This document shows, in pieces, positions 16,047 through 24,929 of a stretch of 64,000 nt of DNA. Source of the DNA: Croceibacterium segetis (GTDB lineage: Bacteria > Pseudomonadota > Alphaproteobacteria > Sphingomonadales > Sphingomonadaceae); the NCBI RefSeq assembly GCF_011320115.1, contig NZ_JAANOZ010000004.1:1-64000 (forward strand). The letters run 5' to 3'. The notes below the pieces were generated by a model. The model saw only the letters and a program-made list of their open reading frames with translations, searched no databases and was not told where the DNA came from. The position numbers and the translations under genes were made by a program. Within the stretch, counting starts at the first letter, position 1. Every line of letters starts with the position of its first letter.

Positions 16047-18770
16047 TCACCACTTGAAACGCGCGGTCACGCCGTATGTCCGCGGATCGTTGGGGTAGCC
16101 CGAAACGGCCTTGGGCTGCGCCACCGAGTCGAAAATCGTCTCGATGTTGCGGTCGTCGAGCAGGTTGCGGGCCCAGACTTCGACCGAGAAGCCGTTGTCC
16201 ATCTCGTAACCGAGCGAGGCCGTGACGTCGTTGAGCTCGCGCCGGAACGGTGCCGCCGCAGCGAGCGCTGGGGCCGAATCGGCGATGGAGCCATCGGGGT
16301 TGCGCACGGCAAAGGCCGAGAGGCCTTCGACCAGCTGGGTATCCGACTGGTAGAGATAGGAAACCCGTGGAACGATCGCGCCGTTGCCGACCCGCTGTTC
16401 GTATTCGGCGCCGAGCAAAATTGTCCATCTGGGAATGCCCGCCGGCCGGCGGCCGCTGAGGTCGCCGACCGACGAGGCGACAAAGCTGTCGTACTTGGGA
16501 TCGAGATAGGTCACCCCGAAGTTGAGCGAGAGGCCTTGCACCGGCTTTACCAGGCTCTCGAACTCGACGCCGCGCGTACTTTCCTTACCGGCGTTGAGCA
16601 GCGCGAAGCCCACTCCATTGAAGATGTTCGACTGGAAGCCTTTGATCTCCTCATCGAACACCGCCAGGTTGGCCGACAGCCAGCCGAGGTTGGCCTTGAT
16701 GCCGCCTTCGATCACCCGCGCGTTTTCGGGTCCGGCGAAGCGGCTGCCGTAAGTGAGGTTATTGACCGCGAGTCCCTGCGCGATCAGCGCCGCCCGGTCT
16801 GCGAATGTCGGCCGGCTGTCGCGCGAGAGGTTGATCGAGCTCGCCTTGAAGCCGGTGGCGTAGCTGACGTAGATGTTGAACTGGTCGTTCAAATCGTAAG
16901 CCAGCCGCGCCGTGTAGGTAAACTTGCTGTCGTGGGTCTTGCCCGGCTCGACCGCGTTGGGCACGTTCTGGAACGGCGGCAGGAATTGCAGCGCGCGCAA
17001 GGCGTTCAGAGGATTCGCTGCCGGATTGTTGGCGTTGGCGTTGGCATAGGCCAGTGACCCCGCCTGAATTTGGCCGAACGCCACCGGATTGGCTCCCGCG
17101 AACGCGCCGATTTCGGCCGCCGTCGCCGAACGGCCGAGACCCAGCGCAGTGCCGACGGTCTGTGCCAACGCGCCCTGGAACAGCAATGCCTGCCGGAACG
17201 GCGCGTATTGCGGCGCGTCGAAGTTGATGTTCGAGAACACGTCGGTCGAAACGACGTCGGTGCGGAAGCGCTTGTGATCGTCGGTCCAGTTGCCGCCGAG
17301 TGTCAGCGTCAGGCGATCGGTCAGGTCGATGTCGAATTGGCCGAACAGCGAGCCCGCTTCGCTGCGCAGGCGGTAGTTCTCGTGGAAACCTTGCCCCTGG
17401 GCGAAGAACCGGCCGATGTACTTTGCCGGGTTGCCTTCGAGCGCGCCGAAGGTCGCTTCGAGCGTCGGCACGCTGAGCGCCCCGCCCGTCGCACCCTGGA
17501 CCAGCAGATTGGCGTATGGCCGGAACTGCGTGCCGTAAGTCAGCACGCCGGCCTGACTGATTTTCTCGTTGATGTAGAATCCGCCGAGCAGGACATCGAC
17601 CCGGTCGGCGACCCGCGCGGTCAGCCGCAATTCCTGGGTGAAGGTGTTTATGTGGGTGTTCTGGTAGAACGGATAGACCAGGTCCGCGCTGGTGAAGTCC
17701 GGATCCTGATTGGTGATCGAGCGAGTCTTGCGATAGGCGGTGATCGAGGTCAGCTTGGCGTTCCCGAGATCCCAATCGACTTGGCCCGATCCACCGTAAT
17801 TCTTGACCTCGTTCGTCGAATCGAAATTGTTGTAGACGACGTTCTTGAACTTGTCGGCGGGGGCATTGACCATGCCCCCGAGCGCCAACAGCGCCGCGGT
17901 CGCCGAGCTGCTCTGCAGGTTGACCACCGCGCAGCAGTTCTCGTCGATGCTGCTGTAGTCGCCGATCAACCGCACGGTGACATCGCTGCCAGGGTCGAAC
18001 AGCACTTGGCCGCGCATGAACCAGCGATCGCGGTCGTTGGTGCGGTGACCGGTGGCGGCGTCCTTGAAGAACCCGTCGCGGATGTTGACTCCCGCCGCCA
18101 GGCTGACGGCGGTGCTCTTGCTCACCGGTCCGGTTACGTAAGCCTTGCTGACCATCGCGTCGTAATTGCCGAACGTAATCTCGCCTGAGCCGCCGAACTC
18201 GAACGACGGGCTCTTGGTGGTGATGGAGATCACGCCGGCTGAAGCGTTCTTGCCGAACAGGGTCGACTGCGGCCCGCGCAGCACCTCGATGCGCTGCACG
18301 TCGGGCAGGTCCATGATCTGCGACGCGGTGCGCGAGCGGTAGACGTTGTCGACGAACACGCCGACCGACGGTTCGATGCCCGGGTTGTTGGCGCCATTGC
18401 CGAAGCCGCGGATGAAGAAGTTCGTCTGCGCACTGCTTTGCCGCTGGCCGACGCTGAGCGAGGGGACCACCGTCTGCAGGTCCCTGAGATCGCGGATCTG
18501 CCCGCGTTCGATGGTATCGGCGGTGGTCACGGTGACCGCGACCGGCACGTCCTGCAGGGTCTTCTCGCGCTTGGTTGCGGTGACGAGAATCTCGTTACCG
18601 CTGGTGCTGTCCTGGCTGGTCGCGGCGGCATTCGCTTGCGCATCCGTTCCGGCGGGCGGCGGATTCTCCTGCGCCCATGCCGTCGACGGAAGGGCGAGCG
18701 CGGTTCCAGCAGCACCGCACAACAGCAGCCCGCGCGCAAATGCTGCGCGGCCAAAGTTACCGTAGATCAT
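16047..18770 (-). CDS. TonB-dependent outer-membrane receptor
   Basis: 907 residues from the ATG at 18770, chosen because GGGAGAGAG precedes it; another ATG lies five codons earlier. A signal peptide ends at STAWAQ. A Gln/Asn/Ala-rich linker is followed by the TonB-box-like EILVTATKREKTLQDVPVAV, a plug domain with VEVLRGPQSTLFGKNASAG-like sequence, and a long beta-barrel with the C-terminal aromatic residue in GVTARFKW. It takes up a large substrate across the outer membrane using TonB energy. Sphingomonads have many such receptors, and the substrate (siderophore, sugar or aromatic) cannot be told from sequence alone. Confidence 0.9.
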   Translation of the reverse strand: MIYGNFGRAAFARGLLLCGAAGTALALPSTAWAQENPPPAGTDAQANAAATSQDSTSGNEILVTATKREKTLQDVPVAVTVTTADTIERGQIRDLRDLQTVVPSLSVGQRQSSAQTNFFIRGFGNGANNPGIEPSVGVFVDNVYRSRTASQIMDLPDVQRIEVLRGPQSTLFGKNASAGVISITTKSPSFEFGGSGEITFGNYDAMVSKAYVTGPVSKSTAVSLAAGVNIRDGFFKDAATGHRTNDRDRWFMRGQVLFDPGSDVTVRLIGDYSSIDENCCAVVNLQSSSATAALLALGGMVNAPADKFKNVVYNNFDSTNEVKNYGGSGQVDWDLGNAKLTSITAYRKTRSITNQDPDFTSADLVYPFYQNTHINTFTQELRLTARVADRVDVLLGGFYINEKISQAGVLTYGTQFRPYANLLVQGATGGALSVPTLEATFGALEGNPAKYIGRFFAQGQGFHENYRLRSEAGSLFGQFDIDLTDRLTLTLGGNWTDDHKRFRTDVVSTDVFSNINFDAPQYAPFRQALLFQGALAQTVGTALGLGRSATAAEIGAFAGANPVAFGQIQAGSLAYANANANNPAANPLNALRALQFLPPFQNVPNAVEPGKTHDSKFTYTARLAYDLNDQFNIYVSYATGFKASSINLSRDSRPTFADRAALIAQGLAVNNLTYGSRFAGPENARVIEGGIKANLGWLSANLAVFDEEIKGFQSNIFNGVGFALLNAGKESTRGVEFESLVKPVQGLSLNFGVTYLDPKYDSFVASSVGDLSGRRPAGIPRWTILLGAEYEQRVGNGAIVPRVSYLYQSDTQLVEGLSAFAVRNPDGSIADSAPALAAAAPFRRELNDVTASLGYEMDNGFSVEVWARNLLDDRNIETIFDSVAQPKAVSGYPNDPRTYGVTARFKW

Positions 18771-19116
18771 CGCTCTCTCCCTCATCCCCAGCGTAGCCGT
18801 TTTTGGCGGCCGCCCAGACCGTTACCGACGTGCTTCTGACAAGTGCTGGTAATCCTCGTGCGTGACCGACTCAATCGCCCTTTCGATAGGATCAACCCCG
18901 ACGGCCGCGGCTGTGGCATAGGAGTCACAGGGGCTTAAGGGCAATTCGCGCACATACGGACTGCCGCAAAGGCTACCTTCAAGCCCATTTTCGTCCACGG
19001 AAATGTAGCAATCGGCGCAATTTGCCTGAACTGTCGCGGTCGCACGCCAGCGCGACCATCCGCAACGACGTCGGCCGCCCCATGCTCGTCCCGCATTGGC
19101 GGCACGATCGCCGGAT
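18771..19116. other. Intergenic stretch with a possible gene remnant
   Basis: About 345 bases between the TonB receptor and the sdpI-like gene, both on the minus strand. Minus-strand positions 18822 to about 19040 read like protein, with several Cys (ANCADCYISVDENGLEG and later SLCGSPYVRELPLSPCDSY) and a TAA stop. No convincing start exists, and the upstream part is Arg/Trp-rich shadow. It may be a truncated gene fragment or a very small Cys-containing gene; support is weak. Confidence 0.3.
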
Positions 19117-19776
19117 TCAGGCGTGGGTCTTCTTTCGGCGCCAAAACCACCAGCTGTAGACCAGCGGCGGGACCACCATGGCCGCAATCGTGACGAAAAA
19201 CACGGCGACCCGGATTTGCCCGGCAAGCGGTATAAGGGCGCTCAGCGCGATCACCAGACCGCCGAGTACCATCAGCTTGCCGCCGAGGCGGTGGGTGGCG
19301 ATCCAGTTGTCGGTATCGGTGATCGTCCACGGTGTGCGGATGCCGACGAAGAACCCGGGTCGACTCTTCGGCAGCGCGTTGCCGATGACCATCAGCAAGA
19401 GCCCGACGCTGATCAGCCGCACCGAATTGGGCATCGGCCAGCCGAAAGCCGGGGCCGCGTTGAACACTTCGATCACGGGAAGCAGCGCCAGCATGCCGAT
19501 CCACACCGTTCTCAGCAAAGGCTGCGAGCCTTCGAGCTTGTCCTGCAGCGGATCGAGATAGGGAACGGCGGCAAAAAAGGCCGAAATCAGCAGCATGATT
19601 CCCGGCATCATCAGCAAGGCCGGCAGTGCATTCGCGAAACTGTCCGGGTTGCCGGCGGGACCCCAATGGGTCGGCAGCTGCGCGCCCGCGGGCAACAAGC
19701 TCGCGGCATAGAACGCGAATCCCGCCATCAGCGAAACGACGATCAGCGAGGCGATCAGCAGGCCCTTGTTCTTCAT
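19117..19776 (-). CDS. SdpI-like membrane protein
   Basis: 219 residues with about six membrane helices. The N-terminal part, LPTHWGPAGNPDSFA, is the DUF1648-like signature of the SdpI family. The C-terminal half has IGIRTPWT-like sequence (VGIRTPWTITDTDNWIATHR), also typical. In Bacillus, SdpI gives immunity to the SdpC killing factor and sequesters SdpR at the membrane. The gene overlaps the SdpR-like repressor gene by 4 bases, so the pair matches that module. No SdpC-like toxin gene is nearby. Confidence 0.85.
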   Translation of the reverse strand: MKNKGLLIASLIVVSLMAGFAFYAASLLPAGAQLPTHWGPAGNPDSFANALPALLMMPGIMLLISAFFAAVPYLDPLQDKLEGSQPLLRTVWIGMLALLPVIEVFNAAPAFGWPMPNSVRLISVGLLLMVIGNALPKSRPGFFVGIRTPWTITDTDNWIATHRLGGKLMVLGGLVIALSALIPLAGQIRVAVFFVTIAAMVVPPLVYSWWFWRRKKTHA

Positions 19777-20078
19777 GCGGCTTCTCCCTCGACCGCACTG
19801 GCCGCATCGGCCGCGGTCACGCCCATTCGGCCCATGAATCCCATGACGGCTTCCTCAAGAGTGGACATGTTCAGGGTGTAGACGATGTGTCCGGCGCGGT
19901 TTTCGCCGCGGATCAGCCCGGCGGACTTCAGCTTGGCGAAATGGCCCGACATCGTCGGCTTCGACACCGGGAAATTCTCGGCCAGCTCACCCGCGGTCAT
20001 CCCGCCGCGCTTGAGCAGCTCGAGCACTTCGCGCCGGATGGGGTGGGACAGGGCGTCGAAGACCGTGTTCATAGTCAT
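19773..20078 (-). CDS. SdpR-like ArsR-family repressor
   Basis: 101 residues. The winged-helix DNA-binding domain covers most of the protein: VFDALSHPIRREVLELLKRG, then GELAENFPVSKPTMSGHFAKL as the recognition helix region. No Cys pair is present, so it is not a metal sensor. It lies directly upstream of and overlapping the SdpI-like gene, as in SdpR/SdpI modules where SdpR represses its own operon. A 7-bp inverted repeat overlaps its start codon. A second ATG two codons later (20072) is a possible start. Confidence 0.87.
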   Translation of the reverse strand: MTMNTVFDALSHPIRREVLELLKRGGMTAGELAENFPVSKPTMSGHFAKLKSAGLIRGENRAGHIVYTLNMSTLEEAVMGFMGRMGVTAADAASAVEGEAA

Positions 20079-20096
20079 TTAGCGAATAAGCTAAAT
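20077..20096. promoter_or_regulatory. Operator of the sdpR-sdpI pair
   Basis: A perfect inverted repeat, ATTTAGC-GAATAA-GCTAAAT, begins inside the ATG of the SdpR-like gene and covers its upstream side. ArsR-family dimers bind such palindromes. The position implies autorepression, possibly with a leaderless or very short-leader transcript. Confidence 0.7.
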
Positions 20097-20188
20097 AGGG
20101 CCGGGCGTCAACGCCTTCGCTATCGGCGACGTTGCCTCATTCAGCCCCCTCTCGCCAACCGCGGCGAAGCGCCCTATTGCCCCGGCGG

Positions 20189-21349
20189 ATGAGGATCGAC
20201 GGCCTGCGGATCGCGCTGTTTAGCGGCAACTACAACATGACGGTCGATGGCGCGAACAAGGCGCTCAATCGGCTGGTCGAGTACTTGCAACGGCAAGGCG
20301 CGGAAGTGCGCGTCTATTCGCCGACCGTGGCCCAGCCTGCGTTCGAGCCGAAAGGCACGCTCGTCTCGCTTCCGTCGATCGCCATACCTGGGCGCGGCGA
20401 GTATCACATGCCGATCGGCCTGTCGCGGACGGTGCGGCGCGACCTGGACGTCTTTGCGCCCGACGTTATGCATTTCTCATCGCCGGACTTCGCCGCCCGC
20501 GCCGCGATGCGCTGGGCGCGCCCCCGCGGCATCCCGATGCTCGCCTCGGTCCATACCCGGTTCGAGACCTATCCGCGATATTATCGCCTCGGCTTTCTCG
20601 AGCGACCGCTGGAAGCCTGGATTCGAACCTTTTACCGCCGGTGCGATGCGCTAGTCACCCCGTCGGCAAGCATGGTCGAAGTGCTGCGCGCGCAGAGGAT
20701 GAACGACGACATCTCGCTGTGGGAGCGTGGAGTCGACCGCGAGCTGTTCAACCCCGGGCGCCGCGATCCGGCATGGCGCCGAGCGCACGGGATTGCCGAC
20801 GACGAGGTCGCGGTCGGTTTCCTCGGCCGCCTGGTGATGGAAAAGGGCCTCGACGCGTTCACCGCGACGATCGCCGAGCTGCGCCGGCGGGACGTGGCAC
20901 ACAAGCTGCTGGTGATCGGCGGCGGTCCCGCGCGCGGCTGGTTCGAGGAGCGGCTGCCCGGCGCGGTGTTCGCCGGCTTCCAGCAGGGGGCCGACCTGGG
21001 GCGCGCCGTCGCGGCAATGGACGTGCTCTTCAATCCCTCCGATACCGAGACCTTCGGCAACGTCACCCTCGAGGCGATGGCTTGCGGCGTGCCTGTGGTC
21101 GCCGCGCGTGCCACCGGCAGCACGAGCCTGATTGTCGACGGCGAGAACGGCACGCTGGCGAGGCCTGGCGACATCGCCGGTTTCGCCGATGCCATTGCCC
21201 GCTACGTCGCCGATCCGGCCTTGCGCGCCGCGCACGGCCGCGCCGGCGAAGAGCGCAGCCGGGCCTATGCCTGGGATGCGATCAACCAGGTGGTCGCGGA
21301 AACCTACCTGCGACTGATCGGGGCGCGCCGCAAACGGGCTTCAGCGTAA
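20189..21349 (+). CDS. GT4-family glycosyltransferase
   Basis: 386 residues from the ATG at 20189. The N-terminal Rossmann domain starts RIALFSGNYNMTVDGANKAL, with HFSSPDF and SVHTRFETYPRYY. The C-terminal domain has FLGRLVMEKGLDAF and the nucleotide-sugar motif NPSDTETFGNVTLEAMACG, whose Glu pair contacts the donor. This is a GT-B retaining transferase resembling mannosyl- or glucosyltransferases acting on lipid acceptors. Donor and acceptor are not known. It stands alone, reading divergently from the SdpR-like gene and convergently with the next membrane gene, which it overlaps by 9 bases. Confidence 0.87.
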   Translation: MRIDGLRIALFSGNYNMTVDGANKALNRLVEYLQRQGAEVRVYSPTVAQPAFEPKGTLVSLPSIAIPGRGEYHMPIGLSRTVRRDLDVFAPDVMHFSSPDFAARAAMRWARPRGIPMLASVHTRFETYPRYYRLGFLERPLEAWIRTFYRRCDALVTPSASMVEVLRAQRMNDDISLWERGVDRELFNPGRRDPAWRRAHGIADDEVAVGFLGRLVMEKGLDAFTATIAELRRRDVAHKLLVIGGGPARGWFEERLPGAVFAGFQQGADLGRAVAAMDVLFNPSDTETFGNVTLEAMACGVPVVAARATGSTSLIVDGENGTLARPGDIAGFADAIARYVADPALRAAHGRAGEERSRAYAWDAINQVVAETYLRLIGARRKRASA

Positions 21350-21784
21350 CACTCCCGCTCCTGTCATCCGCCGCGCATAGAGCCATTGCAGCACGATCGC
21401 GATCACGATCACTGCGGGCATGATCCAGTACATCGCCCCGCCCATCGTCGCCGGTAGCGCGGTCGTCGCCTGGTAAGCATAGCTGATCACGGCGCCGAGC
21501 AGCGACACGAGGAACGCGCTTGCGGCATGGCGCGATCGGATCAGCAGCAGGATCGCACCGAGCACCGAAACCCATACACCGATGGCCCAGGCCGCTACCG
21601 CCCATGCCGGGAAGCTGTCGACGATGGCCATCGCCGCCGGCGGGACGTTCGCCAGCCAGTTCGCGTTGTGCGTGACGGTCATCAGATAGTCGTAAGCACC
21701 GAAGCCATTCCAGCACAGCGAGACGATACCGACGGCCCACAAGTGCCAGGGGGCCTGCGCCCTTCCACCAACAGTGGCGTTCAT
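21341..21784 (-). CDS. Small four-helix membrane protein
   Basis: 147 residues from the ATG at 21784, preceded by GGGAGAT. Four membrane segments are visible (about 14-32, 56-75, 82-102 and 115-135). The N-terminus contains WNGFGAYDYLMTVT, a pattern seen in uncharacterised sphingomonad proteins. It is 80 bases downstream of the PadR regulator on the same strand and is probably its target and operon partner. The function is not recognised; PadR-linked small membrane proteins often have envelope-stress or transport roles. Confidence 0.7.
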   Translation of the reverse strand: MNATVGGRAQAPWHLWAVGIVSLCWNGFGAYDYLMTVTHNANWLANVPPAAMAIVDSFPAWAVAAWAIGVWVSVLGAILLLIRSRHAASAFLVSLLGAVISYAYQATTALPATMGGAMYWIMPAVIVIAIVLQWLYARRMTGAGVLR

Positions 21785-21863
21785 GACAATCTCCCTCCCA
21801 AGGCGACCGGAGGGAGAATACCATGCAACCGGGGCGAGGGAAATCGCCCCGGTTGCGAGGGAT

Positions 21864-22523
21864 TTACAGGCGCTCGATCTTCTGCGCCGCCTCGTCGAGG
21901 ATCTCGGCAATGCGATGCGCGAGGTCGTCCTCGCCCTCGTCGCCTGCGCGCATGCGTTGGGCGAGCGCGGTGAACAGGTTGACCGACGCGCGCTCGATCG
22001 AGGGTTCGCGGCCGCGCTCGGCATGCTCGCCAAGCTCGGTCAACCGCTCGTAGGCCTCCGCTACCGCATCGGCTTCCTCGCTCAGCACCGCTTCGCCCGT
22101 CGGAGTGATGGCGAACTGGCGCCGCTGGTCCTCGCTCTCGCGCTCGGCGATCACGCCTTCGTCCGAAAGCATCGCCAGCGCCGGGTAAACCACGCCGGGG
22201 CTTGGAGAGTAATGCCCGCCGGAGAGCTCCTCCATCGCCCTGATCAGGTCATAACCGTGGCGTGGCTGCTCGGCGATCAGCTTGAGCAGCACCAGCCGCA
22301 GCTCGGCGCGGTCGAACATCCGCCGCCGTCCGTGACGCGGCCCGCGCGGGCCGCCGCGGCCGCCGAACGGCCCGCCGGGACCGAACGGACCGCCCGGGCC
22401 GAAAGGCCCGTTGGGACCGAACGGGCCGAACGGCCCGCCGAACCCGCCGCCCCACTGCCGGCCGGCCTTCGCGGCCATTTTCATCGCCCACCGCATGTCG
22501 TGGTCATTACATCCGTGTCGCAT
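21864..22523 (-). CDS. PadR-family transcriptional regulator with Gly/Pro-Phe N-terminus
   Basis: 219 residues. Residues about 25-66 are low complexity, with repeated GPFGPGGP units and then an Arg-rich patch. The PadR winged helix follows (MFDRAELRLVLLKLIAEQPRHGYDLIRAMEE, then SPSPGVVYPALAMLSDEGVI), and a helical dimerisation C-terminus. PadR proteins repress nearby genes and respond to phenolics, metals or stress. The 12-bp palindrome AAGATATATCTT lies 26 bases upstream of the start. The Gly-rich head resembles that of YqjI-like PadR proteins but lacks their His/Cys metal residues. Confidence 0.88.
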   Translation of the reverse strand: MRHGCNDHDMRWAMKMAAKAGRQWGGGFGGPFGPFGPNGPFGPGGPFGPGGPFGGRGGPRGPRHGRRRMFDRAELRLVLLKLIAEQPRHGYDLIRAMEELSGGHYSPSPGVVYPALAMLSDEGVIAERESEDQRRQFAITPTGEAVLSEEADAVAEAYERLTELGEHAERGREPSIERASVNLFTALAQRMRAGDEGEDDLAHRIAEILDEAAQKIERL

Positions 22524-22548
22524 ACCTCAATCCTTTCCAAGATGGCTT

Positions 22549-22560
22549 AAGATATATCTT
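22549..22560. promoter_or_regulatory. PadR operator palindrome
   Basis: AAGATATATCTT is a perfect 12-bp palindrome set within a longer partial one (CCAAGAT ... ATCTTGG, 22538-22562). It is AT-rich in a GC-rich genome and sits just upstream of the PadR gene start, as expected for an autoregulatory operator. Confidence 0.7.
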
Positions 22561-22609
22561 GGATATTCTGAAATCAAGAGGTCTCGTTCAGGCTAGCGGT
22601 TTCGGCCTG

Positions 22610-24472
22610 TCATTGGGCTTTGGCGCGAGCCGCGTACCACTCCGCGAGGACGTCGAACGCCAGCTTGCGCTGCCCGGTCTCGGACACCAGTCCCTTGCGG
22701 TTCCAGCCGTCCTGAATCTCGGGCCGCTGACGCCGCGGCGAGCGGAAATCCTTGAGGATCCACGGGCTGAGTCCGTCGAAGTTGGGAATGCGCGAGAGCA
22801 TCGCCAGCGTCTGGCGGTAGTATTCCGCCTGGTATTCCTCGGAGAACTTCGCCGGATTGGCGGGCTGGTGCAGCCCGGCGAGAGCTCCTGCGCCGACTTC
22901 CGAGAACAGCAGCGGCTTGTCCTGCGGCACGCGCCATTCGATCTTCGCGAGGTTCTCGAGCCGGTCGCCGCCGTACCAACCGTTGTAGGTGTTGATCGCC
23001 ATGACATCGAGCGAGGCGGCCAGCGGGTCGTTCATCGTGAGGACCGGCACCGCCCCGTTGTCGTCGCGATTGGTGAGCAGCGCCGCGGTGACCAAGCGCG
23101 TGGGATCGAGCGCGCGCACGTCGGCCGCGAGCCGGCCGAGGAAGGCGTTGCGCGCGTCGCTCACCGGGGTCTCGTTGGCCACGCTCCACAAGCCTATCGA
23201 AGCACGGTTGCGGTCGCGCAGGATGTTCTCGGCCAGCATTCGCCGCGCCGTTTCCAGCGCCGCCGGATCGTCGAAGGCGATGCGCCAGTAGACCGGGATC
23301 TCGCTCCAGACGATCAGACCCAGTTCGTCGGCTGCGCGCAGCATCGTCTCGTTATGCGGATAGTGCGCGAGGCGGACGTAATTGGCGTGCAGCCCGTCCT
23401 TGGCGAGCGAGAGAAGCGCCCGAGCCGCCTCGGGCGTCAGGTTGCGCGTCGGGTTCGGGCCGAGCTCCTCTTCGTGGATGGCCACGCCGCGCAGGAACAC
23501 CGGCTTGCCGTTGAGCAGGATGCGCGGGCCATCGACCGCGATCGTTTTGAAGCCGATCCGGTCGCGCCAGTGGTCGGCTCCGGCATTGATCTCGACATCG
23601 TAGAGCGCCGGCTTGTCCGGCGACCACAGCGCCAGCTTCGGCGGCCTGGCGAAAGCGAGATGGGCGCGGCCCCGCGCGTCGGTGCGGACGGTGCGCGCCA
23701 GCTTCAGCGCGTCGACCCGCAAGGTAACCTCGCGCCCGGCGGAGTCCGCACCGTTCAGCGCGATATCGGCGGCGATCGTGCCATCGCGCTCTAGCCGCAC
23801 CCATGCATCGTCGACGAAGGTGGCCGGCAACGAGATCAGCCGGACCGAACGGGTCAAGCCGCCGTAGTTCTCCCAGTCCGTCACCGGCGGCGGAATGGAT
23901 GTCGCGCTCGGCTCCGAATCCACCCCGACGACCAGCCGATTGCCGGTGGGCCGCAACACGCCGGTGGCTTCGAACGCGAACGGCGTGAACCCGCCCTCGT
24001 GCCGCCCGAGCCGCTTGCCGTTGAGCCACACCTCGGCGGAATAGTTCGCCGCGCCGAAGCGCACGAACTGCCGCTCGCCGGCGCGCGGCGCGGCGTCGAA
24101 GCGCTTCTGGTACCAGACGAGGCCCTGGTAGTGCCGCATCTCGGGCGCATGGGTCAGCCACGACGAGGGCAGCACCGCCTTGGGCGAACGATCCATGTCG
24201 TATTCGTAAAGCGCCAGCGGATCGGCCGCGCTCTTCGCCGCGACGTCGACATCGTCGTAGCGGCGGTGGCCGGTTCCGGCCGGTTCGCCATGGAACCCCG
24301 CGGCGCCCTCGCGATAGGGATCTATCGAGTAGGTCCACTCACCGTCGAGCGATTGACCCTCGCGCAAGTCGGCCGCCGCCAGGACGGGACCAGCGGGCAA
24401 GACTTGCGCGCCGAGCGGCGCCGCAACCAGCAGCATCAGCGCAGCGAGCAGGCGCAGCAGCGCGCCGGTCAT
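22610..24472 (-). CDS. GH2-family glycoside hydrolase (beta-glucuronidase/galactosidase type)
   Basis: 620 residues with a signal peptide ending near LGAQ, so it is exported to the periplasm. Domains in order are a jelly-roll sugar-binding domain (LDGEWTYSIDP ... VRFGAANYSAEVWLNGKRLG), an Ig-like domain, and a TIM barrel. The acid/base Glu is in LWSVANE and the nucleophile Glu in LLFSEVGAG. Family GH2 includes beta-glucuronidases, galactosidases and mannosidases, and the overall layout is closest to UidA-like enzymes. The substrate is not settled. A cluster of TGACA repeats lies upstream of the start. Confidence 0.88.
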   Translation of the reverse strand: MTGALLRLLAALMLLVAAPLGAQVLPAGPVLAAADLREGQSLDGEWTYSIDPYREGAAGFHGEPAGTGHRRYDDVDVAAKSAADPLALYEYDMDRSPKAVLPSSWLTHAPEMRHYQGLVWYQKRFDAAPRAGERQFVRFGAANYSAEVWLNGKRLGRHEGGFTPFAFEATGVLRPTGNRLVVGVDSEPSATSIPPPVTDWENYGGLTRSVRLISLPATFVDDAWVRLERDGTIAADIALNGADSAGREVTLRVDALKLARTVRTDARGRAHLAFARPPKLALWSPDKPALYDVEINAGADHWRDRIGFKTIAVDGPRILLNGKPVFLRGVAIHEEELGPNPTRNLTPEAARALLSLAKDGLHANYVRLAHYPHNETMLRAADELGLIVWSEIPVYWRIAFDDPAALETARRMLAENILRDRNRASIGLWSVANETPVSDARNAFLGRLAADVRALDPTRLVTAALLTNRDDNGAVPVLTMNDPLAASLDVMAINTYNGWYGGDRLENLAKIEWRVPQDKPLLFSEVGAGALAGLHQPANPAKFSEEYQAEYYRQTLAMLSRIPNFDGLSPWILKDFRSPRRQRPEIQDGWNRKGLVSETGQRKLAFDVLAEWYAARAKAQ

Positions 24473-24486
24473 CGCCCCGCTTCCGA

Positions 24487-24591
24487 GGGTGACAAAAGGG
24501 TGACACAGGGTGACACCGTGTAACCCAAAGTGTAATCCTGTTTTTGGCTTATTTTCAATATTTTAACTCGGCGAAGTTGACAGGTTGACAG
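24487..24591. repeat. Cluster of TGACA repeats upstream of the GH2 gene
   Basis: Three copies of GGGTGACA at 24487, 24498 and 24508 (10-11 base spacing), an inverted GTGTAACCC just after, and two tandem GTTGACAG at 24576 and 24584 followed by GGTAACAC. They lie 15 to 120 bases upstream of the GH2 start. The helical phasing of the first three suggests protein binding, but similar arrays could also be dispersed genomic repeats. Confidence 0.55.
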
Positions 24592-24929
24592 GGTAACACG
24601 CGATAGGCCGAAACGCCAACCGCGAGCCCCTTACCTGCATCGCCCCTTCCCCAGCCCAGCGGGAGAAAAAAAGGCCCGTCGCGCAGCGATGTGAGGGCGC
24701 GTGGATCGGCCCCGCCATCTCTCGAACATAAGCAGAACGGGTGCGTGTAGGAAAGCGTTTTCGGCACGCCCTGATGATTAAGCGTCCGCTTCCGACCATT
24801 GCGGACATTTAGCACGTAGCTGCAGCGGCAAGCACAGATCCTCTCCGTTCGCGGCGTGCACCAGGAGACGCGCTGCGGCCGCTCGGCCCGCTCTGTGCAA
24901 TCGGCTCGCCCGCGCCTATCTGTGCGGCG
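24592..24929. other. Intergenic stretch before rarA, no gene supported
   Basis: About 340 bases between the TGACA repeats and rarA. A 247-residue minus-strand frame crosses it but is mainly rarA antisense sequence and has no protein-like features. Nothing else was recognised. The divergent promoters for the GH2 gene and rarA should lie here. Confidence 0.4.

Noticed and set aside
24487-24591. CRISPR array
   Set aside because: Repeat units are only 8 bases with 2-3-base gaps, far too short for repeats and spacers.
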